Both the position numbers and the translations under genes were made by a program. The notes beneath the pieces were generated by a model. The model was not told the origin of the DNA. It ran no database searches and saw nothing but the letters and a program-made list of their open reading frames with translations. From JAXMCK01 sp046349395 (lineage in GTDB: Bacteria; Pseudomonadota; Alphaproteobacteria; Geminicoccales; Geminicoccaceae), in NCBI GenBank assembly GCA_046349395.1, contig JAXMCK010000006.1, positions 124,001 through 188,000 of the forward strand: a stretch of DNA of 64,000 bases, in the 5' to 3' direction. Positions 20,919-28,103 of this stretch are shown piece by piece; position 1 is the stretch's first letter, and the number at the start of each line of letters is the position of its first letter.

Positions 20919-21598
20919 GCCGCCCCGACGCCCACGACCAGCGGTTGACCGGCCGAAGGACGGGCGTCCGGCGCTCTCAGGTAGAGAGGCCGCAACTCCG
21001 TGCCCGGATAGAACTGGGCGCCATCCCGCTGTTGCAACACCATCATGGCTGCAACATAACGAGCGTGCAGGGGAGCCTCAACCATGCGCTGCGCGTCGGA
21101 GGGGCGCCCAACCAGCAGGTGCGAGCCGCTTCCGACGAGCCTCGCCCGCGGCGGGAGCAGGGCCTGCGCTTCCTCCACGGAGAGCAGCGCCGGCGGCGAC
21201 AAAGGCGCGAGATCGGGGGCGAAGAGCTGGGCGTAGACCTGGTCGCGGCGCGCGTCGATCGACGCCAGGACCGGCTCGCCGCCGGGCCCGCAGCCTAGCG
21301 CCATCGCCTCCAGCGTGCCGACGCCGAAGGTCGGCAGCGGGCCGGCGAGGCTCAGGGCACGCGCCACGGCGATGCCGGCGCGCAGGCCGGTGAAGCTCCC
21401 CGGCCCCACCGTGCACCCGACGACGTCGAGATCGCTCCAGCGGAGCCCCGCCTCCTCTATGACCGCGACCAGTGCGGGCAGAAGTTGCTCGGCATGGCCG
21501 CGGCCGATGTCCTGCGCGAACGCCGCAAGCTCGCGACCTCCGTCAAGGACGACGGCCGAGAGCCCCGCTCCCGAGGTGTCGAAGGCGAGGACGCGCAC
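20915..21598 (-). CDS. tsaB: tRNA threonylcarbamoyladenosine biosynthesis protein TsaB
   Basis: TsaB is the regulatory ASKHA-fold partner of TsaD in making t6A37. The 227-residue product starts VRVLAFDTSGAGLSAVVL and carries GHAEQLLPALV and VGCTVGPGSFTGLRAGIAVA. The GTG at 21598 follows the NifU-domain gene by three bases. It has the length and motif order of TsaB and lacks the extra metal-binding histidines of TsaD. Confidence 0.95.
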   Translation of the reverse strand: MRVLAFDTSGAGLSAVVLDGGRELAAFAQDIGRGHAEQLLPALVAVIEEAGLRWSDLDVVGCTVGPGSFTGLRAGIAVARALSLAGPLPTFGVGTLEAMALGCGPGGEPVLASIDARRDQVYAQLFAPDLAPLSPPALLSVEEAQALLPPRARLVGSGSHLLVGRPSDAQRMVEAPLHARYVAAMMVLQQRDGAQFYPGTELRPLYLRAPDARPSAGQPLVVGVGAA

Positions 21599-21601
21599 GC
21601 G

Positions 21602-22156
21602 TCAGTTGACGGCGCGGACCTCGACCACCTCGGGCACGTAGTGCTTCAGCAGGTTTTCGATCCCGCTTTTCAGGGTCACGATCGAGCTGGGGCAGCCCGA
21701 GCAGGCCCCCTGCAGGTGCAGGTAGACGATGCCCCGGTCGAAGCCGTGGAAGACGATGTCGCCACCGTCATTGGCGACCGCCGGCCGGACCCGCGTGTCG
21801 ATCAACTCCTTGATCTGCCTCACGGTCGCGTCGTCGCTCTCGGAGGCCGCCGCCCCCTGCACCGCCTCGGGCGCGCAGGTGACGTCGCCCGAGAGGAAGT
21901 GCTCCATGATGGCACCCAGCAGCTCCGGCTTCATGAGCTGCCAGTCGCCGGCATCGTGCTTCGTCACGCTGATGAAGTCGTTGCCGAGATAGACGCCCCG
22001 CACGCCCTCGATGTCGAACAGGCGGCGCGCCAGAGGCGACAGCCGGCGGGCCGCCTCGGGATCGACGAAATCGACGACCCCGGTCTCCATCACCTCGCGC
22101 CCGGGCAGGAACTTCAAGGTCGCCGGATTCGGTGTCGGCTCGGTCTGGATGAACAA
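21602..22156 (-). CDS. NifU-domain Fe-S scaffold/carrier protein
   Basis: This 184-residue protein has an N-terminal Nfu_N domain (MFIQTEPTPNPATLKFLPG) and a C-terminal NifU domain with the cluster-binding CSGCPSS. Nfu proteins deliver Fe-S clusters to target enzymes. The start is a TTG at 22156; a good ribosome binding site, GGAGG, lies eight bases before it and the resulting N-terminus is the highly conserved one. It sits in the DUF2333-nfu-tsaB-rimI run. Confidence 0.95.
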   Translation of the reverse strand: MFIQTEPTPNPATLKFLPGREVMETGVVDFVDPEAARRLSPLARRLFDIEGVRGVYLGNDFISVTKHDAGDWQLMKPELLGAIMEHFLSGDVTCAPEAVQGAAASESDDATVRQIKELIDTRVRPAVANDGGDIVFHGFDRGIVYLHLQGACSGCPSSIVTLKSGIENLLKHYVPEVVEVRAVN

Positions 22157-22186
22157 CGGATTCGCCTCCGGTCGGGCTGCGCCCGT

Positions 22187-23152
22187 TCAGGTCTGCAGGA
22201 TGTCGATGATCTCTTCGAGCTTCGTGCGCGTGCGCAGGAGGAGGAAGCCCTCGGCAGCTAGATGGTTGGGCAGTGCCTGACTGTCGAGAGGGGCGTTCGT
22301 CACCATCCAGGGATAGAGCGTGGCGCCTTTTCGCAGGCTCCCCAACATTTCGTCATAGCTCGCGTCGAGGTTCTTCTCGCGGATGACGTTGGCGAAGTCG
22401 AACTTCAGCGCCTGCAGGATGATGTAGTAGGCGTAGAGCTTGCCCTTCACCCGGTAGAACAGGTTGTCGGCCTCGGTATCCAGCCAGTTCGTGCTGTGCT
22501 GGTCGACCCGCTGGCTCAGGGCCGCGGACGAGGCACCCAGATCGTCCGACAGCCGGTCCAGGGTCGCCAGCAGATTGTCGGCCCGCCGCTCGAACACGGC
22601 CTGCCCCTTGGCGAGCCGGTCATTGTAGTGCTGCAGATCGCCCATCGCCCGTCGGTATTGGCTTTCCGAGCTCGGCTGCACCGGCGTGCCCGACCACTCG
22701 AAGATCCAGACGTCGCCCGGATAGTTGATGCGGCCGGCGGCACTCTCGAGGTCGGGATCGACCGCACTGGAGCCTCGCACGCGGGCCACGCGGTCGCGCA
22801 GCTCGGTCGTGAAGCGGCCGATCGCGGCGATCATACCGGTCTGGAAGCTCGGCATGTTGTCGAGCAGCACGCTCGGCATGAAGGGCGGGTCGTTCGCGAC
22901 CCAGCGGGTCTGGTTGACCTCGCGGTCGATCAGGCCGGCGGCCGCGGCGACCGCCTTGCTGGCCCCCTCGGGCACCGACGCCACCGGCTCGAAGTTCTCG
23001 TCGTCATTGATCTGATGGAGCCAGATGGCACCGCCGACATAGTAGAGGACGACGGCCGCCAGCAGGCCGAGGAAGATCCGCCCCACCCAACGCCACGGCG
23101 AGCGTCGCTTCTCGACGAGTTCCGGCGCCTCGTCGATGGTATCCACGGCCAT
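22187..23152 (-). CDS. DUF2333 family membrane-anchored protein
   Basis: This 321-residue protein has a single N-terminal transmembrane helix (IFLGLLAAVVLYYVGGAIW, ~residues 26-45) after a charged cytoplasmic tail, then a soluble, largely helical periplasmic domain. It matches the alphaproteobacterial DUF2333 group (VNQTRWVANDPPFMPS, LKFDFANVIREKNLD). Function is unknown. The ATG at 23152 has GGAGA seven bases upstream; an in-frame TTG at 23155 adds one residue. Confidence 0.88.
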   Translation of the reverse strand: MAVDTIDEAPELVEKRRSPWRWVGRIFLGLLAAVVLYYVGGAIWLHQINDDENFEPVASVPEGASKAVAAAAGLIDREVNQTRWVANDPPFMPSVLLDNMPSFQTGMIAAIGRFTTELRDRVARVRGSSAVDPDLESAAGRINYPGDVWIFEWSGTPVQPSSESQYRRAMGDLQHYNDRLAKGQAVFERRADNLLATLDRLSDDLGASSAALSQRVDQHSTNWLDTEADNLFYRVKGKLYAYYIILQALKFDFANVIREKNLDASYDEMLGSLRKGATLYPWMVTNAPLDSQALPNHLAAEGFLLLRTRTKLEEIIDILQT

Positions 23153-23227
23153 CAAATCGTCTCCATTAGCCTCGACAGCCCCGTTGAAGTGGCCCCTCGC
23201 GCGCCGGACCGCAATGGTGCGGGACGT

Positions 23228-24040
23228 TCAGCCGTTACGGCGGCGCAGAAGGACCTGGGCGACGATCATGGTCAGCAGCGAAATCGCCAGGATCATGGTC
23301 CCGATCGCGTTGATCTCGGGCGTCACGCCACGCCGGATCGAGGAGAAGACATAGATGGGCAGCGTGGTGTTCGGCCCGGCGACGAAGAAGGCGACGATGA
23401 AGTCGTCGAAGCTGAAGGTGAAGGCGAGCAGAAAGCCGGCTACCATCGCCGGTACCAGCTGCGGCAGCGTGATCTGGCGAAAGGTCGCCCAGGGCGTGGC
23501 ATAGAGGTCCATCGACGCCTCGACGAGCGAGCGGTCCATCCCGGCGAGCCGTGCCCGGACGACGAGCACGACCAGCGCCAGCGAGAACAGCGTGTGCGCC
23601 GCGATCACCGAGCCCAGGCCAAGCTGCAGCTTCGGTGCCACTCCGAGCGCTTCCGGCCAGATGCCCGCAATCGCCGGGTTCAGCACGTCGAAGAGGGCCA
23701 CCAGGGCGATCAGCGTGGCGATGCCGATCACGATGCCCGGCACCATGATCGCGACGTAGACGAGCCCGTCGAACAGAGTGCGCAGCCAGCCGCGCATAAC
23801 CTGCAGACCCAGTGCCGCCATCGTCCCGAACAGCGTCGCCAGCACCGCCGAGGTGAAGCCGATGATCAGGCTCGTCTTCAGCGCATCCATGACGAAGGGG
23901 TTGGCCAGAGCCGTGCCGTACCATTGCAGCGAGAAGCCACGGAAATCGGCGGCGTAGCGGCCCGAGTTGAAGCTGAAGAGGACGATCAGCGCGATCGGCA
24001 CGTAGAGGAAGGCGTAGGCGAGGCGGACATAGGCCAGCAC
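23228..24040 (-). CDS. ABC transporter permease, polyamine type (PotC/PotI-like)
   Basis: This 270-residue inner-membrane protein has about six transmembrane helices and the permease loop that contacts the ATPase (EASMDLYATPWATFRQITLP). It resembles the second permease of spermidine/putrescine importers. The GTG at 24040 follows the first permease by three bases. It is the last gene of a four-gene importer reading ATPase, binding protein, permease, permease. Confidence 0.92.
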   Translation of the reverse strand: MLAYVRLAYAFLYVPIALIVLFSFNSGRYAADFRGFSLQWYGTALANPFVMDALKTSLIIGFTSAVLATLFGTMAALGLQVMRGWLRTLFDGLVYVAIMVPGIVIGIATLIALVALFDVLNPAIAGIWPEALGVAPKLQLGLGSVIAAHTLFSLALVVLVVRARLAGMDRSLVEASMDLYATPWATFRQITLPQLVPAMVAGFLLAFTFSFDDFIVAFFVAGPNTTLPIYVFSSIRRGVTPEINAIGTMILAISLLTMIVAQVLLRRRNG

Positions 24041-24043
24041 GGC

Positions 24044-24901
24044 TCAGAGCGCCGCCATGTCGCGCGTGCCGGCGCCCCGCAGGACGAGTCGCATGTAGAT
24101 CGAGACCGTGACCAGCATGAGCGCGACCAGCGCCATCGCCACCGCCGAGCCGAACGGCCAGTTGCGCGACTGCAGGAACAGGTCGACCAGCGCGTTGCCG
24201 ATGAAGAAGACCTTGCCCCCACCGAGAAGGGCCGGGATCAGGAACTCGCCCATCAGCAGGATGAAGACGAGCATCGAGCCCGTGGCGACACCCGGCAGCG
24301 AGAGCGGCAGCGTCACCTGCAGGAAGGTCCGCGCCGGCGTTGCGTAGAGGTCGGCCGAGGCTTCGAGCAGCCGCCGGTCGAGCTTCTCCAAGCTGACATA
24401 GATCGGGAAGACCATCAGCGGCAGGTAGGCGTAGACGATGCCGACCAGCACCGCGAAGGGCGTGTTGATCAGACGGGGCTCGCCGAGCCCCGCCCAGGCC
24501 AGGAGTGCCGGCAGACCGCGCCCGCCGAGGATGAAGATCCAGGCGTAGGTGCGGATCAGCAGGCTCGTCCAGAACGGCACGATGACCAGCACGAGGAACG
24601 CCAGACGCCGCTGCGGCGCGCAGCGCAGGGCCAGCCAGTAGGCCAGAGGATAGGCCGCCAGCAGCGTCAGCAGCGTGCCGATGGGTGCGAGGGTCAGCGT
24701 GTTCTGGAACGCCGTCCAGCGTGCGGGCAGGTTGGCGTACTGCGCCAGTGTCAGGGCCGGCGCGTAGCCGCCCTCGGGTGCCCGCTCGCCGAGGCTGTAG
24801 ATCATCACCACGACGAGCGGCAGGATCAGCAGCACCACGAACCAGAGTGCCGCCGGCAGCAGCAGCAGGGCCGTGACGCGCCGGTCGAGTCTTCCCGCCA
24901 T
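24044..24901 (-). CDS. ABC transporter permease, polyamine type (PotB/PotH-like)
   Basis: This 285-residue inner-membrane permease has about six helices and the coupling-loop motif EASADLYATPARTFLQVTLP. It is the first of two permeases in this importer. The PotB-type FWTSLLIRTYAW segment supports the polyamine/opine subfamily; the actual substrate is not shown by sequence. Confidence 0.92.
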   Translation of the reverse strand: MAGRLDRRVTALLLLPAALWFVVLLILPLVVVMIYSLGERAPEGGYAPALTLAQYANLPARWTAFQNTLTLAPIGTLLTLLAAYPLAYWLALRCAPQRRLAFLVLVIVPFWTSLLIRTYAWIFILGGRGLPALLAWAGLGEPRLINTPFAVLVGIVYAYLPLMVFPIYVSLEKLDRRLLEASADLYATPARTFLQVTLPLSLPGVATGSMLVFILLMGEFLIPALLGGGKVFFIGNALVDLFLQSRNWPFGSAVAMALVALMLVTVSIYMRLVLRGAGTRDMAAL

Positions 24902-24948
24902 GGGCGGTCCAGGATCCGCGCCGGCCCGAGCCGGCGCGGACGCCTCGA

Positions 24949-26097
24949 TCAGGCGGCCTTGAAGCGGGCCATGATCTCCGCCCGGTTCGGGTCGGTCAGC
25001 GTCGCCGCGGCCCCGAACTCCAGCGGGGACAGCAACTCCTGGGCTGGGTAGAGGATCGGGTTCTCCAGGATCTCCTTCGGCAGCAGGGCCGTCACCCGGC
25101 TGTCCGGCGACGGATAGCCGTGCGCCTGGACCTCCCGGGCGTTGACCTCCGGCGTCACCAGGAAGTCGATCAGCGCATACGCCCCGGCCTTGTTCGGGGC
25201 ATCCTTCGGCACCGCGTAGAAATCCGACCAGATCTCCCCGCCCTCCTTGCCCAGCACATAGGCGATTCCGGGCATGTCGCGGTGTAGCTGCGTCGCGTCA
25301 CCCGTCCAGCAGACGGCCAGCCACGCGTCCCCGTTGCGGATCGCCGGCTGGTAGTCGCTGGTGATCGCGAACAGATGCGGCTTCGCCGCCAGCAGCAGCT
25401 TCTCGGCCTCGGCCAGCTCCTTGGGATCGACCGAGTTGAAGGAGTAGCCGAACGCCTTCAGCGCGTTGCCGATCGTCGTCAGCTGGTAGTCGTGCACCGT
25501 CGCCCGGCCCGAGGCCTCGTTCTGCACCGTGTCCCAGAACTGCTTCCAGGTCGTCATCGGTGCGGTGAGCTTCTCGGTGTTCACCGCATAGCCCGTGGTG
25601 CCCCAGTCCTTCGGCACCGCGTAGACTTTCCCGTCGATGATGCCCTCGTTGGTGAACCGGGCCTCGTTCGTCTTCTGATCGAAGTTCGGCAGCTTCGCGA
25701 GGTCGAGCGGCTCGATGATGCCGAGCTTGGCGTAGGTGCTGATCGTGTAGTTCGTCGGCACGAACACGTCCCAGCCCGCACCGCCGGCCTGCAGCTTCGC
25801 CAGCATCTCCTCGTTCGAGCCGAACACGTTGACCTGGACGTTGGCACCCGTGGCCTTGGTGAACGCCTCGAAGTTCGCCGGATCGTGGTAGTTGGGCCAG
25901 GTCGAGAGCACGACCTTGTCGCCGATCTCGCCCGCCGCCCAGGCCCGCCGCGGCCGCAGAGCCGGCACGGCGGCACCCAGCACCGCCGTCGCCAGGCCGA
26001 GGCCGGTGACACCGAGGAAATGCCGGCGCGTGACCGAGCCCCGGCGGTACCGGGCGAGTTCGTCCATCAGACGCTGCGCTGTAAGCTGATCCGACAT
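24949..26097 (-). CDS. Polyamine-type ABC transporter substrate-binding protein
   Basis: This 382-residue periplasmic protein has a twin-arginine type signal (VTRRHFLGVTGLGLATAV, ~residues 22-40) cut near AWAAG. The mature part follows the PotD/PotF fold: VLSTWPNYHDPANFEAF, WDVFVPTNYTIS and AWLAVCWTGDA. It binds the substrate for the two permeases downstream. Polyamines are the likeliest ligands by family; other cationic compounds are possible. Confidence 0.92.
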   Translation of the reverse strand: MSDQLTAQRLMDELARYRRGSVTRRHFLGVTGLGLATAVLGAAVPALRPRRAWAAGEIGDKVVLSTWPNYHDPANFEAFTKATGANVQVNVFGSNEEMLAKLQAGGAGWDVFVPTNYTISTYAKLGIIEPLDLAKLPNFDQKTNEARFTNEGIIDGKVYAVPKDWGTTGYAVNTEKLTAPMTTWKQFWDTVQNEASGRATVHDYQLTTIGNALKAFGYSFNSVDPKELAEAEKLLLAAKPHLFAITSDYQPAIRNGDAWLAVCWTGDATQLHRDMPGIAYVLGKEGGEIWSDFYAVPKDAPNKAGAYALIDFLVTPEVNAREVQAHGYPSPDSRVTALLPKEILENPILYPAQELLSPLEFGAAATLTDPNRAEIMARFKAA

Positions 26098-26135
26098 GAG
26101 GCTTCCTTATGCTTGTTGCCGCTTCGCCCGCCGGC

Positions 26136-27254
26136 TCAGGCGGCGTCGCGGTCGTCGGCCAGAACGAACGCCTGAGCCTCGTCCCACGTCAAGCCGACGC
26201 GCGCCCCTGGCCCGTAGTCGGTCAGGCGCTCGGCCTTCGGGACGAGGGCCAGAATGTCCCCGAACGGCGGTGCATTGACGAGATACTCGGTGTGCTCGCC
26301 GAGGAAGATCCGGTTGTGCACGACACCCGTCACGGCACCGGGTGCCTCTGGAGCCGTCAGCCGCACCAGCTCCGGCCGTATGGCCAACACTGCGGGACTG
26401 CCGTCGGGCACCGGGTGCATGCCCGGCAGCCGCCGGCCAGCGAACCGCCGGTCCGCCAGCGCGATCACTGCACCCGTCGGATCGGCGTCCACCACCGGCC
26501 CCGGCAGGAAGTTCGTCTTGCCGACGAAATCGGCGACCCAGGCCCCGACCGGCGCGTCGTACAGCTCGGCCGGCGCTCCCTGCTGCACGATGCGGCCCGC
26601 CCGCATGATGCAGATCGTGTCGCTCATCGAGAGTGCTTCCTCCTGGTCGTGGGTGACCAGGACGAAGGTGATGCCGACGTCGCGCTGCAGGTTCTGCAGC
26701 TCGATCTGCATGTCGCGGCGCAGCTTCCGGTCGAGCGCCGCCAGCGGCTCGTCGAGCAGCAGCACCGTGGGGTGATTGACCAGCGCCCGGGCCAGCGCCA
26801 CGCGCTGCTGCTGGCCGCCCGACAGCTCCCACACGCGCCGCCTGCCGAACCCCGGAAGGCGTACCAGCTCCAGCATCGCGTCGACCTGCCGGTCGATGTC
26901 GGCGCGTGCGGGGCGGGGCGCACGCTGCCGCAGCCCGTAAGCAATGTTTGCGGCCACGTCCAAATGCGGGAATAGTGCGTAGTGCTGAAAGACCATGTTC
27001 ACGGGGCGTCGATACGGGGGGACGCCGACGACCGAGGTGCCGCCGAGGCGAATTTCGCCTGTCGTCGGCTGCTCGAAGCCCGCGATCAGACGCAGTGAGG
27101 TGGTCTTGCCGCAGCCGGAGGGGCCGAGAAAGGTGAAGAACGAGCCGCGGGCGATCGCGAAGTCGACATGATCGACGGCCCGTACGCCGCCGAACATCTT
27201 GCTGACGGCGTCGAACTCGATGTCGGCACCGCCCGTCGTCGTCTGCCCCGCCAT
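26136..27254 (-). CDS. ABC transporter ATP-binding protein, polyamine type (PotA/PotG-like)
   Basis: This 372-residue ATPase energises the importer. It has Walker A GPSGCGKTTSLRL, the signature ELSGGQQQRVALARAL, Walker B VLLLDEPLAALD and the H-loop LVTHDQEEAL, followed by the C-terminal TOBE regulatory domain. The ATG at 27254 gives the family N-terminus. The divergent RNase gene starts only ~30 bases away, so the two promoters must overlap coding sequence or each other. Confidence 0.94.
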   Translation of the reverse strand: MAGQTTTGGADIEFDAVSKMFGGVRAVDHVDFAIARGSFFTFLGPSGCGKTTSLRLIAGFEQPTTGEIRLGGTSVVGVPPYRRPVNMVFQHYALFPHLDVAANIAYGLRQRAPRPARADIDRQVDAMLELVRLPGFGRRRVWELSGGQQQRVALARALVNHPTVLLLDEPLAALDRKLRRDMQIELQNLQRDVGITFVLVTHDQEEALSMSDTICIMRAGRIVQQGAPAELYDAPVGAWVADFVGKTNFLPGPVVDADPTGAVIALADRRFAGRRLPGMHPVPDGSPAVLAIRPELVRLTAPEAPGAVTGVVHNRIFLGEHTEYLVNAPPFGDILALVPKAERLTDYGPGARVGLTWDEAQAFVLADDRDAA

Positions 27255-27284
27255 GGGGCCCAGACCTATCCGGGCCTGCTCACC

Positions 27285-27731
27285 TTGCCAAGGCACTGGC
27301 CGGGACGCGTGCTGGGCCTCGTCCTCGTGTTCCTGCTCGGCTGTGCCGCCGCACTCGCCGACGAGGCGACCCTCACCGCCTTCGCCAAGCAGCAGCGGCT
27401 GAAGGACGTGCAGGGCTTCGTCGAGACGGTCACGGTACTGCGCGAGACCGGCAAGCTGCCGGACCGCTACGTGACCAAGAATCAGGCCCGTCGACTGGGC
27501 TGGGAGCCCGGCGAGGATCTCTGCGACGCCGCCCCCGGCCACAGCATCGGCGGGGACAAGTTCGGGAACTTCGAGAAGCGGCTGCCGAACCACCGCGGCC
27601 GGGTCTGGCGCGAGGCCGATCTCGACTTCGCCTGCGGGCGCCGTGGCGCCAAGCGTCTCCTATGGTCGAACGACGGCCTGATGATGATCACCGTCGACCA
27701 TTACGAGACTTTCACCGAGGTGCCGAAATGA
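27285..27731 (+). CDS. Secreted guanyl-specific ribonuclease, barnase family
   Basis: The mature part aligns closely with barnase: KLPDRYVTKNQARRLGW, APGHSIGGDKFGN, GRVWREADLDF (catalytic Glu), an Arg in the CGRRGAKR segment and the C-terminal catalytic His in VDHYETFTEV. All known catalytic positions therefore look intact. A hydrophobic N-terminus (VLGLVLVFLLGCAAALA) directs export. The start is uncertain: TTG at 27285 gives a basic n-region, GTG at 27309 is the alternative. Its stop overlaps the barstar-like gene as ATGA. Confidence 0.85.
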   Translation: MPRHWPGRVLGLVLVFLLGCAAALADEATLTAFAKQQRLKDVQGFVETVTVLRETGKLPDRYVTKNQARRLGWEPGEDLCDAAPGHSIGGDKFGNFEKRLPNHRGRVWREADLDFACGRRGAKRLLWSNDGLMMITVDHYETFTEVPK

Positions 27732-28003
27732 AGGTCTCCATCCTCGACGGCCGGCAGCGGCACAAGCGCGCCCTCCTGTCGAAGCTCGGGCGCGATCTCG
27801 ACCACCCCGAGCCGATCCCGAACTTCGATGCTCTCTATGATGTGCTGACCACCGACGTGAAGGGTCCGATCCGTATCGTCTGGCGCACGCGGCCGGTTCT
27901 GCGGGCCGAGCTGGGACCCGACTACGACACGCTGCTGGACGTGCTGGAACGGGCCGCGAAGCACCGTCGGGATCTCGAAATCGAGGTCGAGGAGCTGCGC
28001 TGA
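27728..28003 (+). CDS. Barstar-family ribonuclease inhibitor
   Basis: This 91-residue cytoplasmic protein matches barstar in length and pattern: an opening strand (MKVSILDG), an LGRDLDHPEPIPNFDALYDVL segment equivalent to the barnase-binding helix and loop, IRIVWRT, and a final strand (LEIEVEEL). Barstar blocks the active site of barnase. The ATG at 27728 overlaps the ribonuclease stop, so inhibitor and enzyme should be co-translated. In this copy Pro/Asn occupy part of the usual YGxN loop. Confidence 0.85.
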   Translation: MKVSILDGRQRHKRALLSKLGRDLDHPEPIPNFDALYDVLTTDVKGPIRIVWRTRPVLRAELGPDYDTLLDVLERAAKHRRDLEIEVEELR

Positions 28004-28032
28004 CGCTTGAAAACCCCGCCCCGGGCCTCGAA

Positions 28033-28061
28033 TTGACAGGGCTAGGGTCCGCGCCTATGTG
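28033..28061 (+). promoter_or_regulatory. Candidate secA promoter
   Basis: A perfect TTGACA (28033-28038) is followed after 17 bases by TATGTG (28056-28061). The same layout (TTGACA, 17 bases, TATNNN) occurs before etfB. Transcription would begin about 35 bases before the secA ATG. It lies after the barstar stop, so secA need not depend on upstream transcription. Confidence 0.5.
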
Positions 28062-28103
28062 GGCGCGGTCGAAAAAGTCGGCGCCCCCCGGAAGGAATCT
28101 GTG

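Noticed and set aside
22262..25051. A long open frame on the plus strand opposite DUF2333 and the two ABC permeases
   Set aside because: It is antisense to well-supported genes, and the translation is a charged, repetitive Arg/Asp/Gln-rich sequence with no fold signature.
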